64,000 bases of DNA from Streptomyces spororaveus (GTDB lineage Bacteria; Actinomycetota; Actinomycetes; Streptomycetales; Streptomycetaceae). Under the pieces are notes generated by a model. It was given only the letters and a program-made list of their open reading frames with translations, was not told where the DNA came from and searched no databases. Location of the stretch: the NCBI RefSeq assembly GCF_016755875.1, contig NZ_BNED01000005.1, positions 1,860,001-1,924,000 on the forward strand, written 5' to 3'. Shown here one piece after another: positions 44,387-53,672 of the stretch. The position numbers were made by a program, and so were the translations under genes. Positions within the stretch are counted from its first letter, which is position 1. Each line of letters opens with the position of its first letter.

Positions 44387-44872
44387 GTGCCCGCTCCACG
44401 GATGAGCACCACGCCGCTGCCCGGCATCGGGGTCCAGTACGACCTCACCACCCGCGAGAGGCGCCACCTGTCGGTGATCGCCCACCGCGACGGCACCCGT
44501 ACGGTGAACGTGTACCGCGCGGACGATCCCGACGCGTGCGCCCAGTCCCTGCACCTGTCCGGGGCGGAGACCACCTCGCTGATCGATGCCCTGATGCCCG
44601 CTCACCACAGCCCCAACCTGCTGCACACCACCGACCTCGGGCTGGTCGCGGAACGCATCGAGCTGTCGGCGCACTCGTACTGGAACGGCCGGCTGCTGGG
44701 GGAGACCCGGATGCGGACGGAGACCGGGGTCTCGATCGTGGCGGTCCTGAGGCGGGCCGAGGCCCGGCCCTCCCCCGCGCCCGATTTCCGCCTCGCCGGC
44801 GGGGACACGCTCATCGTGATCGGCACCCGCGAGGGCGTCGACGCGGCCGCCTCCATACTCGGACGGGAGTGA
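44387..44872 (+). CDS. TrkA-C (RCK_C) regulatory subunit of the cation:proton antiporter
   Basis: The 161-residue protein has an N-terminal alpha/beta part (LPGIGVQYDLTTRERRHLSV) and a C-terminal RCK_C domain (ERIELSAHSYWNGRLLGETR, VSIVAVLRRAEA, FRLAGGDTLIVIGTREGVDA). These domains bind nucleotides or ions and gate potassium-type transporters. The antiporter gene starts 6 bp after its stop. GTG 44387 fits an AAGGGGGG ribosome site; ATG 44402 is an alternative. Confidence 0.88.
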   Translation: MPAPRMSTTPLPGIGVQYDLTTRERRHLSVIAHRDGTRTVNVYRADDPDACAQSLHLSGAETTSLIDALMPAHHSPNLLHTTDLGLVAERIELSAHSYWNGRLLGETRMRTETGVSIVAVLRRAEARPSPAPDFRLAGGDTLIVIGTREGVDAAASILGRE

Positions 44873-44878
44873 TCGCCT

Positions 44879-46135
44879 GTGCACTCCGCCGTCTTCCTGA
44901 TCGAGTTCGGTGCGATCATCCTGGGCCTGGGTCTGCTGGGCAGACTCGCCGGGCGCTTGCGTTTCTCCCCGATACCCCTGTACCTGCTGGCGGGTCTCGC
45001 CTTCGGCACGGGCGGACTGCTGCCCATGGGCGCGAGCGAGGAGTTCGTGGCGATCGGCGCCGAGATCGGCGTCATCCTGCTGCTGCTGATGCTGGGTCTG
45101 GAGTACACGGCCACCGACCTGGTCTCCAATCTCAAGACCCAGTACCCGGCCGGGCTGGTCGACTTCACCCTCAACGCCGTACCGGGCGCGGTAGCCGCGC
45201 TGCTGATGGGCTGGGGGCCGGTGGCGGCCGTGGTCCTGGCGGGGGTCACCTGGATCTCCTCCTCCGGCGTCATCGCCAAGGTGATGGGGGACCTCGGGCG
45301 GCTCGGCAACCGCGAGACCCCGGTCGTCCTCAGCGTCCTGGTCCTCGAAGACCTGGCCATGGCCGTCTACCTGCCCATCGTCACCGCCCTGCTGGCCGGG
45401 GTCGGTCTCGCGGCGGGCAGCCTCACCCTGGCGATCGCCCTCGGTGTGGCGGGCGCGGTGCTGTTCGTCGCCGTCCGCTACGGCCGGCTCATCTCCCGGT
45501 TCGTCTCCAGTGACGACCCGGAGAAGCTGCTGCTGGTCGTCCTCGGTCTGACCCTGCTGGTCGCGGGCATCGCCCAGCAGTTGCAGGTCTCCGCCGCGGT
45601 CGGCGCGTTCCTGGTCGGGATCGCCCTGTCCGGTGAGGTGGCCGAGGGTACGCACACCCTGCTCAGCCCGCTCCGGGACCTGTTCGCCGCGGTGTTCTTC
45701 GTCTTCTTCGGCCTGCACACCGACCCGGCGAGCATTCCGCCCGTGCTGGTGCCCGCGCTCGCGCTCGCCCTGGTCACGGCGGGCACGAAGATCGCCACCG
45801 GGTACTGGGCCGCGAAGCGCGCCGGAGTCGGCGTCAAGGGCCGCTGGCGGGCCGGGGGCACGCTCGTGGCGCGCGGCGAATTCTCCATCGTCATCGCCGG
45901 TCTCGCGGTCACCGCGGGCATCGAGCCGGCCCTCGGGCCGCTGGCCACCGCCTACGTGCTGATCCTGGTGGTGATCGGTCCGCTCACCGCCCGCTACACC
46001 GAGCCCCTGGCCGCGTGGTGCACCGGGCGCCGTTCCGCGGGCGCCTCGCCGCTCGCCGCCGTACCGCCGCCCGTGAGGTCGCCGGAGGCCGCCGCGCGGA
46101 CGGCCCCCGACCAGGATCCCGCCGGGCGTCCGTAG
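44879..46135 (+). CDS. CPA2-family cation:proton antiporter (KefB-like)
   Basis: A 418-residue membrane protein with 12-13 TM segments. CPA2 signatures include the opening IEFGAIILGLGLLGRLAGRL, LLLLMLGLEYTATDL, and the ion-binding region LVLEDLAMAVYLPIV with Glu-Asp. GVTWISSSGVIAKVMGDLG and AVFFVFFGLHTDP are further family blocks. The last ~40 residues are a Pro/Ala-rich cytoplasmic tail without an NAD-binding TrkA-N domain, which is compensated by the separate TrkA-C protein just upstream. It probably exchanges K+ or Na+ for protons. Confidence 0.92.
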   Translation: MHSAVFLIEFGAIILGLGLLGRLAGRLRFSPIPLYLLAGLAFGTGGLLPMGASEEFVAIGAEIGVILLLLMLGLEYTATDLVSNLKTQYPAGLVDFTLNAVPGAVAALLMGWGPVAAVVLAGVTWISSSGVIAKVMGDLGRLGNRETPVVLSVLVLEDLAMAVYLPIVTALLAGVGLAAGSLTLAIALGVAGAVLFVAVRYGRLISRFVSSDDPEKLLLVVLGLTLLVAGIAQQLQVSAAVGAFLVGIALSGEVAEGTHTLLSPLRDLFAAVFFVFFGLHTDPASIPPVLVPALALALVTAGTKIATGYWAAKRAGVGVKGRWRAGGTLVARGEFSIVIAGLAVTAGIEPALGPLATAYVLILVVIGPLTARYTEPLAAWCTGRRSAGASPLAAVPPPVRSPEAAARTAPDQDPAGRP

Positions 46136-46138
46136 CGG

Positions 46139-46414
46139 TCAGGGCGGTGCCATCGGCTTGGCCCGGCGGGGCGTACGGGGCTCCGCGCCCAGGCGGTTGA
46201 CCGCCAGCGCGGCCACGACCAGGCCGGCCGCGAGGACGAGCCCGTTGGGCAGGGTGGCCCCGGCCACCGCGGCCCAGAGCCCCAGGGCCACGGCCAGCCA
46301 GGCGCCCGCCCTGCGGTAGGGGCGCGGCCGGGGCCCGGTCCGCGGCCGGGGCACGGCCGAAGCCCCGGTGCCGACTCCGGGACGGCCGGTCCCCGCATCG
46401 TCGGATCGCGGCAT
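46139..46414 (-). CDS. Small membrane protein, two predicted TM segments
   Basis: The 91-residue protein has a basic Pro/Arg-rich N-terminus, two adjacent hydrophobic helices (AGAWLAVALGLWAAVAG and GLVLAAGLVVAALAVN) and a short basic tail. The ATG at 46414 was chosen because AAGGAG lies 6 bp upstream; that site would fall inside the coding sequence if the ATG at 46432 were used. It converges with the antiporter with a 3-bp gap. No function is recognised. Confidence 0.6.
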   Translation of the reverse strand: MPRSDDAGTGRPGVGTGASAVPRPRTGPRPRPYRRAGAWLAVALGLWAAVAGATLPNGLVLAAGLVVAALAVNRLGAEPRTPRRAKPMAPP

Positions 46415-46648
46415 GGCCCCGCTCCTTTCCATCGACCGGGCGAGGGCGCGGGTGGTTCCACGCCGACGCCGCGGGGGCGCAAGGGGTGTTCATCGTCCGG
46501 GGCGTGTCCGGGAAGCGGCGGCGCCGTGGGCCCGGGGCCGGGCGGGGCGTCTCCCGGCGGTGGCCGGGAAGGGACGTCGCGGACACCTCGAGCATGGCCC
46601 GGCCGGCCGGCCCCGCGCATCGGGGCCGGCACCCATCCTGCGCACCGG

Positions 46649-47710
46649 TCAGCAGATGCGCGGCAGCTGCTCCCCGATCGGCAGGTCGACCACGCGGGTG
46701 CCGCCGAGGGCGGTGCGCGCCACGACCAGGCCCGGGTGGGCGTCGACGGCCTCGCCGATCACCGCCGCGTGGCGGCCCAGCGGATGGGCGCGCATGGCGT
46801 CGAGGACGGCGTCGGCGTGCTCGCGGGGCACGAAGGCGACCAGCTTGCCCTCGTTGGCCACGTAGAGCGGGTCGAGTCCGAGGATCGCGCAGGCGTTCGC
46901 GACGGCCGCGGGCACCGGGACGCGGCCCTCGTGGATGACGACACCGGTGCCCGAGGCGGCCGCGATCTCGTTCAGGGAGGCCGCCAGGCCTCCCCGGGTG
47001 GGGTCGCGCAGGACGTGGAGGTCCGGGGTGACCGCGAGCATGCTCCGTACGAGGCCGCCCAGGGCCGCGCAGTCGCTCTGGATGTCGACGCCGAATTCGA
47101 GCCCCTCGCGGACGCTCATGATCGCCACTCCGTGGAGGCCGATCTCTCCGCTGACGATGACGACGTCACCCGGTACGACGCGCTGCGGGCGCAGGTCCAC
47201 CCCGTCGGGGATGATCCCGATGCCGGCGGTGTTGAGGTAGATGCCGTCACCGTGGCCCGCCTCCACGACCTTGGTGTCGCCGGTCGCCACCTCCACACCG
47301 GCCGCCCGCGCGGCCGCGCCCATGGCCTCGGCCACGCGCGCCACGACCGACATCTCGACGCCCTCCTCCAGGATGAACCCGCAGGAGAGGTAGGCGGCTT
47401 CGGCCCCGCTCATGGCCAGGTCGTTGACCGTGCCGTTGACGGCGAGGTCGCCGATGGAGCCGCCGGGGAAGAACAGCGGCCGCACCACGTAGGAATCGGT
47501 GGAGAAGGCCAGCCGGACCCCGCCCAGGGAGACGGCCGCCGAGTCCCCGAGCTGGGCGAGCACGTCACCGCCGAAGGCGGGGGCGAACAGGTGCTGGACC
47601 AGCTCGGCGGAGAGCGCGCCCCCACCGCCGTGGCCCATGACCACCCGGGGGCGGTCGCGCAGCGGGGCCGGGCAGGTCCAGCCGGTGATGTCGAGTGCGG
47701 TGTCAGACAA
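46649..47710 (-). CDS. hypE: Hydrogenase maturation factor HypE
   Basis: HypE dehydrates the carbamoyl group on its own C-terminal Cys to a thiocyanate, which supplies CN- for the [NiFe] centre. The 353-residue PurM-like protein shows [36 protein letters not shown] and [20 protein letters not shown], and ends in LPRIC, with the acceptor Cys as last residue. It starts with TTG 47710 (GGAGG 9 bp upstream), overlapping the hypD stop by 8 bp, and is last in the hypABFCDE run. Confidence 0.96.
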   Translation of the reverse strand: MSDTALDITGWTCPAPLRDRPRVVMGHGGGGALSAELVQHLFAPAFGGDVLAQLGDSAAVSLGGVRLAFSTDSYVVRPLFFPGGSIGDLAVNGTVNDLAMSGAEAAYLSCGFILEEGVEMSVVARVAEAMGAAARAAGVEVATGDTKVVEAGHGDGIYLNTAGIGIIPDGVDLRPQRVVPGDVVIVSGEIGLHGVAIMSVREGLEFGVDIQSDCAALGGLVRSMLAVTPDLHVLRDPTRGGLAASLNEIAAASGTGVVIHEGRVPVPAAVANACAILGLDPLYVANEGKLVAFVPREHADAVLDAMRAHPLGRHAAVIGEAVDAHPGLVVARTALGGTRVVDLPIGEQLPRIC

Positions 47711-48863
47711 CGGGGCTCGCCTCCAGCGGGGCGCTCGCGGCGGTCTTGGCGGTCTTGGCGGCGGGCACGGTCCCCAGTTCCAGCCGCCGGTAGAGGTAGT
47801 ACGCGGCGCAGGCGCCCTCGCTGGAGACCATCGTGGCGCCGAGCGGGCTGCGCGGGGTGCACAGCGTGCCGAAGGCCTCGCACTCGTGGGGTTTCAGCAG
47901 CCCCTGGAGCACCTCGCCGCTGCGGCACTCGGCCGGCTCCCGGGTGTTGATCCCGCTGACCGAGAAGCGGTGTTCGGCGTCGAAGTCCCGGTAGCGGGCG
48001 GACAGCCGCCAGCCGCTGTCGGGGATGACACCGATGCCCCGCCAGGCCCGGTCGGTCACCTCGAAGACGTCCTCCAGCATGGCGAGGGCGGCCGGGTTGC
48101 CCTCGGGGCGCACGGCGCGCGCGTAGGCGTTGTCGACGGTGTGCTCGCCGCGCTCCAGCTGCCGTACGGCCCGGCGCACGCCCTCCAGGATGTCGAGCGG
48201 CTCGAAGCCGGTCACCACGATCGGCACCCGGTGGCGCGCGGCCAGTTCGGGGTACTCGCGCACCCCCATCACGCTGCAGACGTGCCCGGCGGCGAGGAAG
48301 CCCTGGACCCGGCAGCTGGGCGACCTCATGATCGCCTCGATCGCCGGGGGCACCCGGACGTGGGAGACGAGCATGCTGAAGTTGGGGATGCCCAGCTTCT
48401 TCGCCTGGTGGACCGTCATGGCGTTGGGCGGCGCGGTGGTCTCGAAGCCGATGCCGAAGAAGACCACCTGGCGCTTCGGGTTCTCCTGGGCGATCCGCAG
48501 GGCGTCGAGCGGGGAGTAGACCACGCGTACGTCGCCGCCCTCGCTGCGCACCTGGAACAGGTCACGGCCGGTCCCCGGCACGCGGAGCATGTCCCCGAAG
48601 GAGCAGAAGACGACATCGGGCCGGGAGGCGATCTCCAGCGCCTTGTCGATGACCTCCAGCGGGGTGACGCACACCGGACAGCCCGGGCCGTGAATCAACT
48701 CGACCTGTTCGGGCAGGAGTTGATCGATTCCGTGCCGGATGATGGTGTGGGTCTGGCCTCCGCAGACCTCCATCAGGGCCCAGGGCCGGGTCACGGTGGC
48801 GTGGATGTCGTCCAGCAGCCGGCGGGCGAGGTCGGGGTCCTGGAACTCCTCGATGTACTTCAC
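47703..48863 (-). CDS. hypD: Hydrogenase maturation factor HypD
   Basis: HypD, with HypC, holds the Fe(CN)2CO unit. The 386-residue protein has the family motifs [37 protein letters not shown] and GHVCSVMG. The C-terminal Cys cluster ([20 protein letters not shown], then LCTPRSPLG, then GACAAYY) would bind the [4Fe-4S] centre. GTG 48863 lies behind AGGAGGAAG and overlaps the hypC stop (GTGA). Confidence 0.97.
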   Translation of the reverse strand: MKYIEEFQDPDLARRLLDDIHATVTRPWALMEVCGGQTHTIIRHGIDQLLPEQVELIHGPGCPVCVTPLEVIDKALEIASRPDVVFCSFGDMLRVPGTGRDLFQVRSEGGDVRVVYSPLDALRIAQENPKRQVVFFGIGFETTAPPNAMTVHQAKKLGIPNFSMLVSHVRVPPAIEAIMRSPSCRVQGFLAAGHVCSVMGVREYPELAARHRVPIVVTGFEPLDILEGVRRAVRQLERGEHTVDNAYARAVRPEGNPAALAMLEDVFEVTDRAWRGIGVIPDSGWRLSARYRDFDAEHRFSVSGINTREPAECRSGEVLQGLLKPHECEAFGTLCTPRSPLGATMVSSEGACAAYYLYRRLELGTVPAAKTAKTAASAPLEASPVV

Positions 48864-49219
48864 GGCTGGACTTCCTCCTGCGGTGCGGCGAGCGCGGGCG
48901 CGGGCGCGGGGTCGGAATCGGGATCGTCGGTGAAGGGCCAGGGATCGCCGCCGACCGCGGCGGCCTGCTCCCACGGGTCCCCGAACTCCTCCTGGAGCAT
49001 GCCGAGCTGCGCGAACAGTTCGAGCGTCTGCTTGGCCGACTCCTCGTCGAGGCGCTGGAGGGCGAAGCCCACGTGGACGATGGCGTACTCGCCCACCTGG
49101 AGGTCGGGCAGGTACTCCAGGCACACCTCCTTCTGCACACCGCCGAAGTCGACGGTGGCCATGCGGGTGCCGTCCTTCTCCCCGATGTCGAGCACTCTGC
49201 CGGGCACCGCCAGGCACAT
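48860..49219 (-). CDS. hypC: Hydrogenase maturation factor HypC, extended
   Basis: HypC begins with the invariant MCLAVPGRV, whose Cys2 binds the Fe(CN)2CO group. The OB-fold part ([36 protein letters not shown]) ends at about residue 80. At 119 residues it is longer than usual; the extra ~35 residues form an acidic Asp/Pro/Ala tail ([16 protein letters not shown]). It sits between hypF and hypD, overlapping hypD by 4 bp. Confidence 0.95.
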   Translation of the reverse strand: MCLAVPGRVLDIGEKDGTRMATVDFGGVQKEVCLEYLPDLQVGEYAIVHVGFALQRLDEESAKQTLELFAQLGMLQEEFGDPWEQAAAVGGDPWPFTDDPDSDPAPAPALAAPQEEVQP

Positions 49220-49254
49220 GGGTTTCTCCTTGCTGTGGGTGGAGTCAGGGACTG

Positions 49255-51591
49255 TCAGGGGGTGCGCGGGCGCTCGTGCGACGCGGCGGCCACCATCAGC
49301 TGGCCGAGGGCCAGCCCGCCGTCGTTCGGGGGGACCCGGCCGTGCCGCAGGACGGTGAATCCGGCGGCGCCGAGGCGCCGGGCGCAGGCGGAGGAGAGCA
49401 GGGTGTTGGCGAAGACCCCGCCGGTCAGGGCGACGGTGTCCAGGCCGTGCCGCTCGCGCGCGAGCGCGCAGAGCGTGGCGACGAGTGCGGCGACGGAGGT
49501 GTGGAAGCGGGCGGCGATCAGCGCCGGGTCCGCGCCGGCCCGGACGTCGGCCACGACGGCGGCGAGTACGGGCGCGGGATCCGCGGTGAGCGGCCCGCCG
49601 CCCGGGCCGCCCGCCGCGCGGAGGCCGAAGGCGTAGCCGGGTCCGGGATCGGCTTCGCCCGCGGCGAGGGCCGCGCCCTCCAGCTCGATGGCGGCCTGCG
49701 CCTCGTAGCCGGCCAGGTGGCAGATGCCGGCCAGGGAGGAGACGGCGTCGAAGAGGCGGCCCATGCTGGAGGTCGGGACACAGTTCAGTCCGCGCTCCAA
49801 CTGCCGCTCCAGCAGTGTCAGTTCGCCTGGCGGGCAGGCGGCGGTGCAGGGCAGGTCCGGGGTCCGTCCGATGCCCGCGGCCCGCAGATGGGACAGCGCC
49901 ATGCGGTACGGGCGGTGCACGGCCGCGTCACCGCCGGGCAGTGGGACGTAGGCGAGGTGGGCGAACCGGGTGAACCCCGCGTAGTCGGCGAGGAGGACCT
50001 CGCCGCCCCAGACGGCGCCGTCGTCGCCGTAGCCGGTGCCGTCGAAGGCGACCCCGATCACCGGGCGGCCGGGACCCCGGCCGTGCTCCGCCATCGCGGA
50101 GGCGATGTGCGCGTGGTGGTGCTGGACCCGGACGAGCGGCCGGGCGCCCGCGGTGCGCTCCGCCCACCGGGTGGAGCGGTAGCCGGGGTGCCGGTCGACG
50201 GCGAGGAGCACGGGGGCGACGCCGGTGATGGACTCCAGCTGCCGCTCGGCGCCTTCGAGGGCGTACTGCGTGGCGAGGTCGTCCATGTCGCCGATGTGGG
50301 CGGACAGCCAGGCCTGGCGCCCTTCGCCGAGGCAGAAGGTGTTCTTCAGGTCCCCGCCCGCGGCGAGCGTCGCGGGGACCGGCACCGGCAGGGTCAGCGG
50401 GAGCGGGGCGTACCCGCGCGAGCGGCGTACGGTCAGCGTCTCGCCGTCGCACACCCGCACCACGGAGTCGTCGCACGGCACGTGGATGGGGCGGTCGTGC
50501 GTGAGCCAGCCGTCGGCGAGGCCGGCGAGCCGCTCCAGGGCCTCGTCGTCGTCGGTGACGATGGGCTCCCCCGCGAGGTTCCCGCTGGTCATGACGAGCA
50601 GCCGGGGCCCCGGCGGGTCCCCGGGCAGGCCGAGCAGCAGGTGGTGGACGGGGGTGTACGGGAGCATCACGCCGAGGTCGGGACAGCCGGGGGCGACCCC
50701 GTCGGGGCCGCCCGTACCGGCGCGTCGGCGCAGCAGCACGATGGGCCGTGCGCCGCCGGTGAGGAGGGCCCGTTCCTCGGGGCCGATGCGCGCGAACCGC
50801 TCGACGTCGGCGAGGTCCCGGGCCATCAGGGCGAAGGGCTTGTCCCCGCGCGCCTTGCGCCGGCGCAGCTCGGCCACCGCGCCCGCGTCGGTGGCGTCGC
50901 AGGCCAGGTGGTAGCCGCCCAGGCCCTTGACGGCGAGGATCGCCCCGGCGGCCAGGAGGCGCCGGGCTCCGGCCACCGGGTCGGCGCCGGCGCGCTCGCG
51001 GGGCGGCTGTCCGGTGAGCAGTCTGAGGCGGGGGCCGCAGGCCGGGCAGGCGACCGGCTGGGCGTGGAAGCGGCGGTCGGCCGGGTCCTCGTACTCGCGG
51101 GCGCAGTCGGGGCACAGGGGGAAGCGGGCCATGGTGGTGTGGGCGCGGTCGTACGGCAGCCCGGTGACGATGGTGAACCGCGGCCCGCAGTGGGTGCAGG
51201 TGATGAAGGGGTGCCGGTGGCGGCGGTCGGCCGGGTCGGCCAGTTCGGTGAGGCAGTCGGCGCAGGTGGCGACGTCCGGGGAGACGAGCGTGCGGGCGGG
51301 GCCGCCGGTCCGGGAGGCGATGATGGTGAATCCGGTGCCGCCCGCGACGGGGACCTCCCAGTGGTCGACGGCGTCGACGACGGCCAGCGGCGGCGCGTCC
51401 GCGGCGAGCCGTTCGCAGAACCGCACCACCGCCGCCGGGGCGCCCTCGACCTCCGCGACGACGCCCTCGGGGGTGTTGGTGACGTGCCCGGCCAGGCCCA
51501 GCCCGGTGGCGCGGGTGTAGACGTAGGGCCGGAAGCCGACGCCCTGGACCACCCCCCGGACGGTGATCCGGCGCCGCTGCACCGCCTCCAT
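49255..51591 (-). CDS. hypF: Carbamoyltransferase HypF
   Basis: HypF makes carbamoyl-adenylate from carbamoyl phosphate and passes the group to HypE. The 778 residues show the standard order: acylphosphatase domain (~7-92, VRGVVQGVGFRPYVY), two zinc-finger motifs (CADCLTEL/CTHCGPRF and CPDCAREY/CPACGPRL, ~108-185), a YrdC-like nucleotide site (~205-390, LAVKGLGGYHLACDATD) and the Kae1-like domain (~400-770, VQHHHAHIASAMAEHG and GVAFDGTGYGDDG). Its ATG overlaps the hypB stop by 1 bp. Confidence 0.97.
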   Translation of the reverse strand: MEAVQRRRITVRGVVQGVGFRPYVYTRATGLGLAGHVTNTPEGVVAEVEGAPAAVVRFCERLAADAPPLAVVDAVDHWEVPVAGGTGFTIIASRTGGPARTLVSPDVATCADCLTELADPADRRHRHPFITCTHCGPRFTIVTGLPYDRAHTTMARFPLCPDCAREYEDPADRRFHAQPVACPACGPRLRLLTGQPPRERAGADPVAGARRLLAAGAILAVKGLGGYHLACDATDAGAVAELRRRKARGDKPFALMARDLADVERFARIGPEERALLTGGARPIVLLRRRAGTGGPDGVAPGCPDLGVMLPYTPVHHLLLGLPGDPPGPRLLVMTSGNLAGEPIVTDDDEALERLAGLADGWLTHDRPIHVPCDDSVVRVCDGETLTVRRSRGYAPLPLTLPVPVPATLAAGGDLKNTFCLGEGRQAWLSAHIGDMDDLATQYALEGAERQLESITGVAPVLLAVDRHPGYRSTRWAERTAGARPLVRVQHHHAHIASAMAEHGRGPGRPVIGVAFDGTGYGDDGAVWGGEVLLADYAGFTRFAHLAYVPLPGGDAAVHRPYRMALSHLRAAGIGRTPDLPCTAACPPGELTLLERQLERGLNCVPTSSMGRLFDAVSSLAGICHLAGYEAQAAIELEGAALAAGEADPGPGYAFGLRAAGGPGGGPLTADPAPVLAAVVADVRAGADPALIAARFHTSVAALVATLCALARERHGLDTVALTGGVFANTLLSSACARRLGAAGFTVLRHGRVPPNDGGLALGQLMVAAASHERPRTP

Positions 51592-52466
51592 CAGCGGGTC
51601 TGCGCGACCGTGTGGACGTGCGGGTGATCGTGATCGTGATCGCGGTCGCGGTCGCGGTCCAGGTCGAGATCGAGGTCCTCGTCGTGATCGTGATCACGGT
51701 CGTGCTCGTGCTCGTGCGCGTGGTCGTGCGCGTGGTCGTGCGCGTGGCCGTGGTCGTGTGTGTGGCCCTGCTCGTGCTGCCGGCGGGCCATCACCGGCGT
51801 GTGCGTCCCCGTCCCCGCCCCGGCCGCCAGCGCCCGGTCGAGCAGGACGCCCAGGCCCTCACCCGCCCGCGCCGAGGTGAGTACCACCTCCACACCCGGG
51901 TTGACCTGCTCGACGTTGGCGCGGAAGGCGGCCTCGTCGAACTCGACGGCCCGCGCGATGTCGGTCTTGGTGACCACGACCAGCTGGGCCAGTCCGAAGG
52001 CGGTCGGATACTTCAGCGGCTTGTCCTCGCCCTCGGTCACCGAGGCGAGCACCACCCGCAGCGACTCCCCCAGGTCGTAGCCGGCCGGGCAGACCAGGTT
52101 GCCGACGTTCTCCACGAAGAGCAGCCGGGTGTCGCCGGGCAGCCAGCCGTCCAGGTGGCGGCCGAGCATCGCGGCCTCCAGGTGGCACAGCCCGTCGGTG
52201 AGGACCTGCTTGACCGGTACGCCCGAACGGGCCAGCCGCAGCGCGTCGTTCTCGGTGGCCAGGTCGGCCGTGAGCGCGGCCACGGGCACGCCCCGTTCCC
52301 GCGCGAGGAGCAGTTCGCGCTCCAGCAGCGCCGTCTTGCCGCTGCCGGGGCTGGAGAGCAGGTTGACCACCGTCGTACCGCGGGCGGTGAGTTCGGTGCG
52401 CAGGACCTGGGCGGCTTCGTCGTTCTTGGCGAGCACCGCCTGCCGCAGATCGACCACTCGGCACAT
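51591..52466 (-). CDS. hypB: Nickel-inserting GTPase HypB with a C-terminal His/Asp tail
   Basis: HypB is the GTPase that, with HypA, delivers Ni to the hydrogenase large subunit. The 291-residue protein has the P-loop LSSPGSGKTALLE, switch residues DLATENDALRL, the metal/dimer site GLCHLEAAMLG, FVENVGNLVCPAGYDLG and VVVTKTDI (NKxD-like). Metal storage is normally an N-terminal His-rich stretch; here it is missing from the N-terminus and instead the last ~65 residues are a run of His/Asp/Glu repeats (HAHDHAHDHAHEHEHDRDHD and more). Encoded by an expanding GTGATC/GTGGTC-like DNA repeat at about 51613-51775. Confidence 0.95.
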   Translation of the reverse strand: MCRVVDLRQAVLAKNDEAAQVLRTELTARGTTVVNLLSSPGSGKTALLERELLLARERGVPVAALTADLATENDALRLARSGVPVKQVLTDGLCHLEAAMLGRHLDGWLPGDTRLLFVENVGNLVCPAGYDLGESLRVVLASVTEGEDKPLKYPTAFGLAQLVVVTKTDIARAVEFDEAAFRANVEQVNPGVEVVLTSARAGEGLGVLLDRALAAGAGTGTHTPVMARRQHEQGHTHDHGHAHDHAHDHAHEHEHDRDHDHDEDLDLDLDRDRDRDHDHDHPHVHTVAQTR

Positions 52467-52469
52467 GGT

Positions 52470-52865
52470 TCAGGCCTCCTCGGGAATCGGTTCGCGGGTA
52501 CGGGCGCCGGCGGGGCCGTCTTCCCAGCGCACGCTGAGGATCTCCAGCTCACGGCCCGACAGCAGTTCCACCTCGGTGGCTCTGCCGCATCCGGCGCAGC
52601 ACAGTTCGGGGGGCATTCCCACCGCCCAGGTGCCGGGGCAGGACCCGCAGCGGGCGCGGGCCGTCACGGACTCCGTGACGAGTTCGGCGCCTTCGAGGAG
52701 CGTTCCGGCACAGGCCAGTTCGAAACAGAAGGCCAGGGCGTCGGGGACCACCCCGGCCAGCTCACCGACCCGCAGCCGTACGGAGGTGACGGCCTGTGCG
52801 CCGCCCGCCCGGGCGGCCTCTTCCACCTGGCCCACGACGGCCATGGCGATCGACATCTCGTGCAT
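52470..52865 (-). CDS. hypA: Nickel chaperone HypA
   Basis: HypA binds Ni at its N-terminus and docks with HypB. The 131-residue protein starts MHEMSIAMAVV with the Ni ligand His2, followed by a strand-helix unit (SVRLRVGELAGVVPDALAFC) and a zinc site of two Cys pairs (CGSC and CCAGC). It is the first gene of the hypABFCDE unit, 3 bp before hypB, and is separated by 136 bp from the hydrogenase structural operon, so it may have its own promoter. Confidence 0.95.
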   Translation of the reverse strand: MHEMSIAMAVVGQVEEAARAGGAQAVTSVRLRVGELAGVVPDALAFCFELACAGTLLEGAELVTESVTARARCGSCPGTWAVGMPPELCCAGCGRATEVELLSGRELEILSVRWEDGPAGARTREPIPEEA

Positions 52866-53001
52866 CGGACTCCGTCCTGCCGGGGCTCATTGAACCGGCG
52901 GGACGGAGTCCGTGCGGTCGGCACGCCGGTGCGCGGCGCGCCCGTACGCCATTCGGGCGCCCGTGTCCGCACCCGCGTCCACGGCCGCGCCCGCGGCGGT
53001 G

Positions 53002-53106
53002 TCACATCCGGCGCATGCGCAGGTAGCGCCGGAGGTCGGGGAGGACCTGCAGCAGGACGGCGGTGAGGGCGGCGGCCACGGCCCCGCCGACGAAGGCCTT
53101 CTTCAT
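53002..53106 (-). CDS. 34-residue DUF6893-like membrane peptide
   Basis: A tiny protein, MKKAFVGGAVAAALTAVLLQ followed by a basic helix VLPDLRRYLRMRRM, with one TM segment. It is like the DUF6893 small proteins of Streptomyces. GAGGAG precedes its ATG, which overlaps the stop of the maturation protease (ATGA at 53103-53106). The overlap makes it the last member of the hydrogenase structural operon. Its role is unknown; a membrane tether or small subunit is possible. Confidence 0.7.
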   Translation of the reverse strand: MKKAFVGGAVAAALTAVLLQVLPDLRRYLRMRRM

Positions 53107-53672
53107 GGGGTTCTCCTCAGTTCGCGGCGGGGCCGGCCGGTTTCGTCGCCGGTCCGGCCGTGGATCAGGTCCAGGGCCGTGCGTACGGCCTCCGGTACGG
53201 CGGCGGCCACGGGTGCGCTCAGTCCGATGCCCTCCTCGACACCGGCCGGTTCGCAGCCGAGCACCAGCGTGCGCCGCGGCGGGGTGGCGCCCGTCCCGGC
53301 GCACAGGGTGTCCAGCAGTGCGAGGACGGCGTCGGGGGACATGTGGTGGCCGTCGAGGACGGGCGTGGGTGCTGCCTCGGTGCCGGCGCCGGCACCGGCA
53401 CCGGCACCGGCACCGGCGTCGGCATCCGCGTCGGCCTCGATGAGGTAGAGCGTGCCCGGCTCGCCTCCGCGTGCGGTGGCGTCCACCAGCAGGAGCGTGT
53501 CGTAGCCGTCGAGGAGCTGGTAGGCCAGGTGGACGCCGCGTACGCCGAAGTCCACCACCTCGACCCCGTCGGGCAGGGGGTGCTCGGCCAGCGCCCGCAC
53601 GGTCTCGACGCCGAAGCCGTCGTCGCCGAGGAAGACGTTGCCGATGCCCGCGACGAGGACCCGGTCGTTCAC
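53103..53672 (-). CDS. Hydrogenase maturation endopeptidase (HyaD/HycI family)
   Basis: This protease removes the C-terminal extension of the large subunit after Ni insertion. The 189-residue protein begins with VLVAGIGNVFLGDDGFGVET, holding the Asp and the metal site, and continues VVDFGVRGVHLAYQLLDGYD and LLLVDATARGGEPGTLYLIE. A His (DGHHMSP) completes the Ni-binding set. An inserted low-complexity segment of Asp-Ala and Gly-Ala repeats (DADADAGAGAGAGAGAG) lies at about residues 80-97. GTG 53672 follows GGAGG and overlaps the previous stop (GTGA). Confidence 0.93.
   Translation of the reverse strand: MNDRVLVAGIGNVFLGDDGFGVETVRALAEHPLPDGVEVVDFGVRGVHLAYQLLDGYDTLLLVDATARGGEPGTLYLIEADADADAGAGAGAGAGAGTEAAPTPVLDGHHMSPDAVLALLDTLCAGTGATPPRRTLVLGCEPAGVEEGIGLSAPVAAAVPEAVRTALDLIHGRTGDETGRPRRELRRTP

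Noticed and set aside
46415..46648. Possible small gene between the membrane peptide and hypE
   Set aside because: No start with a ribosome site and no coding-like pattern; composition is uniform GC.
51613..51775. Repetitive GTGATC-like tract as an iteron or regulatory repeat
   Set aside because: It lies inside hypB and encodes the His/Asp tail in frame.
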